A DNA stretch of 6,564 nucleotides from Treponema sp. (GTDB lineage: Bacteria; Spirochaetota; Spirochaetia; Treponematales; Treponemataceae), in contig DLYJ01000009.1 of assembly GCA_003447785.1 (NCBI GenBank), forward strand, positions 1-6,564, in the 5' to 3' direction. Below the pieces are notes generated by a model that was not told where the DNA came from, searched no databases, and saw only the letters and a list, made by a program, of their open reading frames with translations. The translations under genes and the position numbers were made by a program. Shown piece by piece: positions 1 through 5,525 of the stretch (within the stretch, counting starts at the first letter, position 1; each line of letters begins with the position of its first letter).

Positions 1-750
1 TACGATGAGGGCTGGAAGCTTTCAAAAAAAGAGATTTACAACAATCCGTCCAAAACAAGTCAGTTAAAGCTCAAAAAAAGTATCGAATACTTTTATGATG
101 AGGAACAGAATCTTAAAAGTACGATTGAAGAAAACAAGGAGAACATGACTCAGATTCAGACTGAATATAATTCAATTAAAAAGCCTGTTTTGTCTAATTG
201 TATAATTTATAAAGAAATAAGCCGGACACCGAAAGAAATCGAAAACAACAAACCGGTTGAATACCGTAAGGTTCCGACCTTCAAAAAAGAATGGGTTTAT
301 GATGAGCAGAACCGCCTTATTGAATTCAATTCGGAGACCTATACATTTACTGATGAAAAGTTCAAAAAGAAAGAAGTTTCATACAAAAAATATGAGTATC
401 AGTATGATAAACTGTCAGAAAATCCTGATACTTATTACTATGAAGAAAACAAACTTCGCGTAAAAACCGAATATACGGGTCAGACTTCATATAATGAGAC
501 CCTCTATTTTGACGGCGGTTTTTCTGTTTTGACTGAGTATGAGGACGGCTTTAAAACGCTGGAAGTAATTTACGCAAACGATGTTGAATTGAGGCGGAAC
601 ACCTTTGATAAGCCTTCTTCTGGCCCTTTGACGGCTGAGCCGGATGAGGGTGCAACCCCGGAAGATAGTACAGACCCGGACGATAATACAGAACCGGAAG
701 AGACATCAGATGCGGATGGGGTAAAAGAGGAGGAACCGGTTGAAGAATAA
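1..750 (+). CDS. Tyr/Asp-repeat protein with acidic C-terminal tail, 5'-truncated by the window edge
   Basis: I do not recognise this gene. The frame is open from base 1 to the TAA at 748-750 (249 residues visible), so the gene begins outside the window. The first ATG inside (145) is an unlikely start: the codons before it have the same composition and the same repeat pattern. The product is rich in Lys, Glu, Tyr and Asn. Short aromatic-acidic motifs recur (YDEG at residue 1, YFYDEEQNL near 30, WVYDEQNRL at 98, YYYEENKL at 145, LYFDGG at 168), reminiscent of YD-type or YwqK/MORN-like beta repeats. Residues from about 205 to the end form a low-complexity Asp/Glu/Pro/Thr tail that is probably disordered. 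No membrane segment is visible in this part; a signal peptide or lipobox could lie in the missing N-terminus. The last 11 nt overlap the lolC-like gene, so co-transcription is likely. Its function and any link to lipoprotein export are unknown. Confidence 0.85.
   Translation, partial: YDEGWKLSKKEIYNNPSKTSQLKLKKSIEYFYDEEQNLKSTIEENKENMTQIQTEYNSIKKPVLSNCIIYKEISRTPKEIENNKPVEYRKVPTFKKEWVYDEQNRLIEFNSETYTFTDEKFKKKEVSYKKYEYQYDKLSENPDTYYYEENKLRVKTEYTGQTSYNETLYFDGGFSVLTEYEDGFKTLEVIYANDVELRRNTFDKPSSGPLTAEPDEGATPEDSTDPDDNTEPEETSDADGVKEEEPVEE
727..733 (+). promoter_or_regulatory. Shine-Dalgarno site selecting the TTG start of lolC
   Basis: GAGGAGG lies 6 nt before TTG at 740, inside the final codons of the upstream gene. 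The match to the anti-Shine-Dalgarno sequence and the spacing are both near ideal. This supports TTG 740 as the real start of the lolC-like permease even though no ATG is used. Confidence 0.8.
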
Positions 751-2041
751 CTTTATTTCAAATTTCAAATGGGTTCTCTTTGTGTCCCGCCGTTTTGCCC
801 GTGTTGACCGGACCGGACGCTCAAGGATAAACGCCTTCCTCGCATCCCTGGGAATCTGTCTCGGTGTGATGACATTGATAACCGTTATTTCCGTAATGAA
901 CGGCTTTCAGATGAGCTTTATCGATTCAATTATGGAAGTGTCGTCATACCATATCCGCGCAGAAGGGCTTACCATGGAAAGCGCGGCTGACTTTCAGATG
1001 TACTGCGATAAGGAAGACCTGATTTTAAGTGCAAGCCCATTTTTCGAAGCCCAGTCTTTAATGACAGGGGCCAGGACAAGTCAGGCTGCCTGCTTAATCC
1101 GTGCCGTTCCAAAAAATATGATGGAGCGGGACAAAGGTTTTAAAAAAGAAGCTAAGGTCTGGGCAGGTGAGTTTAATCTTGAACAGGGCGACTCCATTGT
1201 CCTTGGAACTGAACTTGCCCGCAGGCTGGGCGTTACAATCGGCAGGCAGGTTAATCTTTTTGCCCTGTCCGGCGGTAACGATGTTGAACTTTTATCCGGG
1301 GACAGAAATTTTACCGTAACCGGAATGGTCAGAACAGGTTATGCTGACATTAATTCAAGCTTTGCCTTTATAAGCCTGGATGACGGCATCAAATACCTTG
1401 GAAAGGACGCAAAACTGATTTACGGACTTAAGCTTAAAAAGACGGAGCTGGATTCAAAGGTGATTGCACGGCTTAAAAGTGATTTTCCTGACCTGCATTT
1501 TGAGTCCTGGAAAGAATACAACAAGTCTTTTTTTAGTACCCTCAGAATCGAAAAGAACATGCTTCTTCTTCTGGTGCTGATAATTTTTATTGTCGTCGCA
1601 ATAAATATCTTTAACGGCATGCGCCGAATGGTTTTTGAAAAACGTGAAGAAATTGCGATCTTGAGCGCCTTCGGCGGAAAGAAAAATCTGATTCAATCCA
1701 TATTTATTACCCAGGGCTTTTTAACCGGAGTAAAGGGTGCCTTACCGGGACTTGTAATGGGGCTTCTTTTGAGCGTACAAATGCCTAGAATTTTTATTAT
1801 AATGTCTAATATTGTGTACTATAGTCAGGTTTTTATGCTCAAACTGCTCAATCCGGCTGACGCACACTTTGTAAGACCTAATTCAACCTATATGTTTTAT
1901 GCAAATATCCCGCCAAGAATCTTTGTGGGAGAAGTTCTTTTGATAACTGTTTTTGGAGTATTTTCTGCGCTTTTTGCAAGTTATGTTGCAAGCAAAAATG
2001 TACTCAGGCTTACAGTGTCGGAGGTTATGAGGGATGAGTGA
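740..2041 (+). CDS. lolC: LolC/LolE-family lipoprotein-releasing ABC transporter permease (first copy)
   Basis: Inner-membrane permease of the LolCDE complex, which extracts lipoproteins from the outer leaflet of the inner membrane and passes them to the periplasmic carrier LolA. The 433 residues show the family layout. A basic N-terminus is followed by a first membrane segment (about 33-52) ending in the conserved SVMNGF (51-56). A large periplasmic MacB/LolE-like core runs to about 270. FtsX-type membrane segments follow near 274-294, 325-345 and 396-416. The cytoplasmic stretch FEKREEIAILSAFGG (299-313) is the coupling helix expected to touch the ATPase. TTG at 740 is chosen because of the strong ribosome site just upstream and because the family's N-terminus begins there. 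It overlaps the preceding gene by 11 nt and lolD by 8 nt. The symbol lolC rather than lolE rests only on gene order; the two permeases are paralogues and this sequence alone does not show which one contacts LolA. Confidence 0.88.
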   Translation: MKNNFISNFKWVLFVSRRFARVDRTGRSRINAFLASLGICLGVMTLITVISVMNGFQMSFIDSIMEVSSYHIRAEGLTMESAADFQMYCDKEDLILSASPFFEAQSLMTGARTSQAACLIRAVPKNMMERDKGFKKEAKVWAGEFNLEQGDSIVLGTELARRLGVTIGRQVNLFALSGGNDVELLSGDRNFTVTGMVRTGYADINSSFAFISLDDGIKYLGKDAKLIYGLKLKKTELDSKVIARLKSDFPDLHFESWKEYNKSFFSTLRIEKNMLLLLVLIIFIVVAINIFNGMRRMVFEKREEIAILSAFGGKKNLIQSIFITQGFLTGVKGALPGLVMGLLLSVQMPRIFIIMSNIVYYSQVFMLKLLNPADAHFVRPNSTYMFYANIPPRIFVGEVLLITVFGVFSALFASYVASKNVLRLTVSEVMRDE

Positions 2042-2714
2042 TATTATTATTTCGATAAAAGATTTACGCAAAACTTACAGGACAGAAAGCGAATCTCTTA
2101 CAATCCTCAATGATTTGAGCATCGATATCGAAAAGGGCAAAAAAATCGTAATTGCAGGGGAAAGCGGCAGCGGTAAAAGTACCTTTTTGAATATTGTCGG
2201 CGCCTTGGATAACGCCAGTGCCGGTTCAATCATTGTTGGCCCTTACAATGTAGGCCAGATGGATGAAGAAGATGCCGCTGAATACAGGAATAAGTTTCTG
2301 GGGCTTATCTTTCAGTTCCATTATCTTTTAAAGGATTTTACTGCCCTGGAAAACGTATATCTTCCGGCCTTTATGGCAGGTGTAAATAAAAAAGAAGCCG
2401 AAGAAAAGGCACTCAAACTCCTGGATGATGTAGGACTTTCTTCCCGCGTAAACCACCTTCCGTCAGAACTTTCCGGCGGTGAGCGTCAGAGGGTTGCCGT
2501 GGCACGAGCCTTAATCAATGATCCCCAGGTCATCCTTGCCGACGAGCCCACAGGAAACCTTGACCCTGCCAACGCCGTAATGATCGGCGACCTGCTTTTT
2601 TCCATGGCAGACAAATACCAGAAAACCCTGCTTCTCGTAACCCACGACATGAACCTTGCGTCAAAGGGAGATAAAATTTATTCAATTAAGGAAGGCAAGC
2701 TGAATGAATTTTAA
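2034..2714 (+). CDS. lolD: LolD-type ABC transporter ATP-binding subunit
   Basis: Cytoplasmic ATPase that drives lipoprotein release by the flanking permeases. At 226 residues it is normal for LolD and carries a full set of motifs: Walker A GESGSGKST (42-50), Q-loop Gln94, ABC signature LSGGERQ (146-152), Walker B VILADE (166-171) with catalytic Glu171, D-loop GNLD (174-177) and switch His204. The stretch around the Q-loop, FQFHYLLKDFTALENV (93-108), closely resembles the LolD-specific sequence and favours LolD over MacB or FtsE. ATG 2034 follows a GGAGG at 2020-2024 with 9-nt spacing. The gene overlaps the first permease by 8 nt and the second by 11 nt, pointing to translational coupling and a fixed subunit ratio. 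All catalytic residues are present, so an active ATPase is expected. Confidence 0.95.
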   Translation: MSDIIISIKDLRKTYRTESESLTILNDLSIDIEKGKKIVIAGESGSGKSTFLNIVGALDNASAGSIIVGPYNVGQMDEEDAAEYRNKFLGLIFQFHYLLKDFTALENVYLPAFMAGVNKKEAEEKALKLLDDVGLSSRVNHLPSELSGGERQRVAVARALINDPQVILADEPTGNLDPANAVMIGDLLFSMADKYQKTLLLVTHDMNLASKGDKIYSIKEGKLNEF

Positions 2715-4023
2715 GGCATCTTCGCTTTTTGCTTTCAGAATGCTCTTTCCCCGTACCGGTAAAAAATCCAACGCAAGAAGAAGCCTTGTGGGTGCATTTT
2801 TGTGTATTGCAATAAGCCTTGTTCCCCTTGTTATGGTGTTGACCGTATCCAACGGAATGATAAAGGGCATGACTGACCGCATGATCGGGCTTTCCAGCTC
2901 CCATCTGTGCTGTTTCCTGCATCCCGACATCGACCAAGCACAAAGTTCAGATTCACTTGTTGAATTATCAAGGTCACTTTCTGAAGTTGAGGGCGTTATC
3001 AATGTTTATCCTGAGATTTCTTCGGTGGCCCTCGCTGCAGGTAAAGCCGGCCGGAGCGGAGCCCAGGTGCGGGGAGTTACCACTGATATTTTTACAAAAA
3101 ATCCTTCCTTCAGGGATTTTTTTGAGTGCGAAGGAACTCCTGATTTATCAAAGCCGAATAATGCGGTAATCGGAAAAAAACTCGCTTCTGACCTGAATAT
3201 AAAGCCGGGAGATGACATCAGGCTTATCAGTACAAGACAGCTGACCTCGGGAAAGGTGATTCCAAAAATTACAAAGTTTAAAGTAACTGCCACAGTTTCT
3301 TCAGGCTACCAGGAACTGGACTCACTGTGGTTTTTTATTCCCCTTGAGAAGGCGTATTCAATTCTGCCCCTCAGAAGCAGCCAGATAATGATTGGAATTG
3401 AAACCGGTGACGCCTTTTCCTACGGACTTGAAAAAACGCTTTCTCTTGTGGAACGCCGGGTTCCAAACTTTACAAGAGTCTACCGCTGGAAAGAATTGAA
3501 TACAGTTCAATACGAAAATTTTTCTTCAACCCAGATGATGCTTCTTTTTATCATGCTTCTGATTGTTCTTGTTGCAAGCGTAAATATTTCAAGCGCCCTT
3601 GTAATGCTCGTAATGGAGAGGCGTAAGGAAATTGCAATTTTAAAAAGCCTTGGAGCAACCTCAAACGGTATTACGGTTGCATTTTTGATTACGGGTCTTG
3701 TAACCGGATTTCTGGGAGTTTTTGTAGGAATTCCTGTGGGACTTTTAGCGGCTGTAAATTTTGATTATATAATAAGTTTTTTTGAAAAAGTATTTAACTT
3801 TTTAATTGAATTTGTGTATCTTTTATTAGGCATGGGAACCTATGACGGGCAGTTCATTCTGCTGGATCCGGCTTTCTATTTGCAGAAAATCCCGCTTTCA
3901 ATTCCGCTGGCAGAGCTGATTATTATCGGGACCGGAACCTTGATTTTGTCCCTTGTTGTCAGCGCACTGCCTTCGATTAAGGCCGGTAAAGAAAAACCTA
4001 ACGAAACTCTTCGCAAAGTTTAG
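2704..4023 (+). CDS. lolE: LolC/LolE-family lipoprotein-releasing ABC transporter permease (second copy)
   Basis: Second permease of the same transporter, 439 residues. It has the same architecture as the first: membrane segment 1 at about 28-48 followed by VSNGM (48-52), a periplasmic core to about 275, then membrane segments near 279-300, 321-350 and 404-427. The coupling region MERRKEIAILKSLGA (304-318) is very close to the LolC/LolE consensus, and FYLQKIPLSIP in the last periplasmic loop also fits the family. ATG 2704 has an AAGGAAGG site at 2688-2695 with 8-nt spacing and overlaps lolD by 11 nt. Two distinct permeases imply a heterodimeric LolCDE rather than the single-permease LolFD type. 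Naming it lolE rests on the C-D-E order. No terminator hairpin follows its TAG, so read-through into the mcsA-like gene is plausible. Confidence 0.88.
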   Translation: MNFKASSLFAFRMLFPRTGKKSNARRSLVGAFLCIAISLVPLVMVLTVSNGMIKGMTDRMIGLSSSHLCCFLHPDIDQAQSSDSLVELSRSLSEVEGVINVYPEISSVALAAGKAGRSGAQVRGVTTDIFTKNPSFRDFFECEGTPDLSKPNNAVIGKKLASDLNIKPGDDIRLISTRQLTSGKVIPKITKFKVTATVSSGYQELDSLWFFIPLEKAYSILPLRSSQIMIGIETGDAFSYGLEKTLSLVERRVPNFTRVYRWKELNTVQYENFSSTQMMLLFIMLLIVLVASVNISSALVMLVMERRKEIAILKSLGATSNGITVAFLITGLVTGFLGVFVGIPVGLLAAVNFDYIISFFEKVFNFLIEFVYLLLGMGTYDGQFILLDPAFYLQKIPLSIPLAELIIIGTGTLILSLVVSALPSIKAGKEKPNETLRKV

Positions 4024-4039
4024 TTTTTAAAGTTATACT
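4010..4039 (+). promoter_or_regulatory. Candidate sigma70-type promoter before mcsA
   Basis: TATACT at 4034-4039 matches the -10 consensus in 5 of 6 positions. Eighteen nt upstream, TTCGCA (4010-4015) matches a -35 box in 4 of 6, at the very end of the lolE-like gene. A transcript starting near 4046 would have a leader of only about 12 nt, just holding the ribosome site. This could give the protease block its own expression, but the -35 box is weak and AT-rich DNA yields such matches by chance. I see no CtsR heptad repeat and no CIRCE element here. Confidence 0.3.
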
Positions 4040-4047
4040 GTTTAAGT

Positions 4048-4054
4048 GGGGGTG
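4048..4054 (+). promoter_or_regulatory. Shine-Dalgarno site selecting ATG 4058 for mcsA
   Basis: The G-run and following TG (4048-4054) match GGAGGTG with one mismatch and sit just before ATG 4058. This makes ATG 4058 the better start than the in-frame GTG at 4046, which overlaps the site itself and would have no ribosome site of its own. Confidence 0.6.
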
Positions 4055-4057
4055 TTT

Positions 4058-4390
4058 ATGAATTATGGAGAAAATCTCGTTTGTCCCGCCTGCGGAACAA
4101 GCCTCAGTTCAATAAAAAATACTTTAAAAACCGGATGCCCCGAATGCTATGCAAGTTTTGATTCATACATCAGGGATATCCTCAGGGACTTTGGTGTAAA
4201 TTCAACTTATACCGGACAGCTGCCAAAAAAACTTCCACGCTTCAGAAATGTCCTGACTGACAGAATTTTGATTCAGAACAAGCTGCAGGAGTCTTTAAAA
4301 AACGAAGACTACGAAAAGGCAGCTTTCTACCGTGACTATCTCAAAGCCATAGAAAAGTCTCCTGTTCAGGGAAATGATGAGGCGCGATAA
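4058..4390 (+). CDS. mcsA: McsA-like protein with one zinc module and a UVR motif
   Basis: Small cytoplasmic protein of 110 residues resembling the C-terminal part of McsA, the activator and adaptor of the McsB arginine kinase and of ClpC in Firmicutes. Two CXXC pairs are present: CPAC (9-12) and CPEC (27-30), the latter followed by YASFDSYIRDILRDF, which matches McsA's second zinc module. The C-terminal UVR (UvrB/UvrC) helical motif spans about 66-99, with the conserved core EDYEKAAFYRD (83-93). Typical Bacillus McsA has about 185 residues and four CXXC pairs; the first module is absent here. An in-frame TAA at 4043-4045 rules out a longer version. It lies 34 nt after lolE and 14 nt before the mcsB-like start, ahead of clpC, which is the classic gene order. 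A more cautious name is UvrB/UvrC-motif protein, but the context makes McsA likely. Confidence 0.82.
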   Translation: MNYGENLVCPACGTSLSSIKNTLKTGCPECYASFDSYIRDILRDFGVNSTYTGQLPKKLPRFRNVLTDRILIQNKLQESLKNEDYEKAAFYRDYLKAIEKSPVQGNDEAR

Positions 4391-4392
4391 GC

Positions 4393-4399
4393 GGGAGGA
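4393..4399 (+). promoter_or_regulatory. Shine-Dalgarno site pointing to a CTG start for mcsB
   Basis: GGGAGGA lies right after the mcsA stop and 5 nt before CTG 4405, which is in frame with the McsB homologue. No ATG, GTG or TTG occurs in that frame between the upstream in-frame stop (TGA 4378-4380) and GTG 4558. The strength and position of this site are the main evidence for initiation at CTG. Confidence 0.65.
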
Positions 4400-4404
4400 A
4401 CGAT

Positions 4405-5520
4405 CTGTCTGAACTTAACCTTACTGACAACCTTTTTGAGTGGTACAGCTACAAGGGTAATTATGACGATGTAGTTGTTTCTACAAGGGCAAGACTTGTC
4501 AGAAATCTCGCAGACTTTCCTTTTCCTCAAAAAATAAAAACCGAAGATGCAGTCCGTGTGCAGACACTTGTTTTTGATGCGTTTTCAAAAAAGGCTGACT
4601 TTTATCAGACAAATTCCATTCCAAGCCTGATGACCCTGGGCTTTAATCTTTTTATGGAACGGGGGATGATAAAGGAGTCCGTAAATAACGCACCTGCCGG
4701 CGGAATTGTTCAGTGTCTTGACGGAAACAAATCAAACATGGGCTTTATTGCTACCGTAAACGACCGTGACCATATTCGCATATCATGCACCAACGCAGGA
4801 CTTGATATTGAAGGCGCATATAAAAAATGCCATGAAGTAGATCTTGAACTCCAGCAGTATCTTCAGTTTGCAGCCAGCACCGAATACGGCTATTTGACTT
4901 CAAACATAAAGGACAGCGGAACGGGACTCAAGTTAAGTGCAATGGTTCATCTGCCTTCTACGGCCTTCCTTGAACAGCTGCCGACCCTTGTAGAGGCATT
5001 GCAGAAAAAAAATATTGAACTTAAATACGGATTTGGACCAAACTCAGATTCAAAATCCGGCTTTAGTGCGGGAACTTTTTTTATAGCCTCTACGACAATC
5101 AGCAGCATCGGAAACGAAGCAGAACAGCGCACGCTTTTTGCCGAGGCAATTAATTTTATCATTCAGACAGAGCTGGAAAACCGCAGAATAATCATCGAAA
5201 ACCACATGACCAGGGCAAAGGATATAATTTTCAAGTGTTTTGCAGGCACAAAAATCGGCTACCTTTGCACCAGGGGCGAAGCACTTTCCATTGTTTCAGG
5301 GCTGCGCTGGGGCTTAAACCTGGGGCTGTTCAATAATTTAACTTATCATCAGATTATGTCGATTTATTACCGTGTGCAGGATGCAAAACTAAAATTCATT
5401 CTGAGCAACGGTAAGTTCTCTTTTCCCCAGGACATCGCAAATGACCGCGCCCTGCAGGAACAGTACATGCGTATGAAACTGATCCGTAATACGTTTGAAC
5501 ATATTCAAGTTTGTGAGTAA
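4405..5520 (+). CDS. mcsB: McsB-family guanidino-kinase homologue with degenerate active site (probable pseudokinase)
   Basis: Homologue of McsB, the kinase that phosphorylates protein arginines to mark them for ClpCP. From CTG 4405 it has 371 residues, close to Bacillus McsB (about 363). The shorter start at GTG 4558 would delete the conserved VVSTRARLVRN (24-34), equivalent to the ATP-binding S-x-R-x-R motif, so the CTG start is preferred. Family landmarks are NDRDHIR (119-125), SGTGLKLSAMVHLP (171-184), and a helical C-terminal domain including RWGLNLGLFNNLT. Key catalytic positions differ. NEEDH reads NDRDH, so the catalytic Glu is Arg121. The PROSITE CP-[ST]-N-x-G-T active site reads NIKDSGT, so the Cys is Asn167. 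The GTxxR arginine is Lys176. The Arg and Glu around VRGIYGEG are Lys207 and Pro212. The phosphoarginine-binding RDxxRA motif reads EQYMRM (352-357). Arg28, Arg30 and Arg125 remain, so nucleotide binding is conceivable. I infer loss of canonical kinase activity; an adaptor role for ClpC is the leading alternative. Confidence 0.88.
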   Translation: MSELNLTDNLFEWYSYKGNYDDVVVSTRARLVRNLADFPFPQKIKTEDAVRVQTLVFDAFSKKADFYQTNSIPSLMTLGFNLFMERGMIKESVNNAPAGGIVQCLDGNKSNMGFIATVNDRDHIRISCTNAGLDIEGAYKKCHEVDLELQQYLQFAASTEYGYLTSNIKDSGTGLKLSAMVHLPSTAFLEQLPTLVEALQKKNIELKYGFGPNSDSKSGFSAGTFFIASTTISSIGNEAEQRTLFAEAINFIIQTELENRRIIIENHMTRAKDIIFKCFAGTKIGYLCTRGEALSIVSGLRWGLNLGLFNNLTYHQIMSIYYRVQDAKLKFILSNGKFSFPQDIANDRALQEQYMRMKLIRNTFEHIQVCE

Positions 5521-5525
5521 AATAT

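Noticed and set aside
145..147. ATG as the start of the first gene, with AAGGAG three nt upstream.
   Set aside because: The spacing is too short, and the frame upstream is open to the window edge with the same repeat motif and composition, so this is an internal Met.
1420..2071. Antisense open frames opposite the first permease.
   Set aside because: No family resemblance and they lie fully over a gene with clear protein motifs; they are shadows of its codon usage. The same holds for the other minus-strand frames and for the + frames at 257-463 and 2957-3169.
3096..3123. Hairpin-plus-T-run (AAAAAATCC paired with GGATTTTTT) resembling an intrinsic terminator inside the lolE-like gene.
   Set aside because: The stem has only two G-C pairs and lies within a well-supported coding region; the AT-rich arms are most likely chance codon content.
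4046..4048. GTG start for the McsA-like protein.
   Set aside because: It overlaps the ribosome site that serves ATG 4058 and adds only four residues with no family match.
4024..4057. CtsR or CIRCE operator, or a terminator, in the lolE-mcsA gap.
   Set aside because: No direct GGTCAAA-type heptads, no TTAGCACTC/GAGTGCTAA pair and no GC-rich hairpin are present in these 34 nt.
4374..4412. Short frame starting ATG-ATG and ending GTC-TGA that would join the mcsB frame by a +1 shift, resembling programmed frameshifting.
   Set aside because: The GGGAGGA site is 7-8 nt from the GTC-TGA rather than about 3 nt as in prfB, and its spacing to CTG 4405 is ideal for initiation. Twelve codons without recognisable content; a sequencing indel remains a minor possibility.
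4558..4560. GTG start for the McsB homologue.
   Set aside because: It would remove 51 residues including the conserved STRARLVRN nucleotide-binding motif, and the coding pattern clearly continues upstream.
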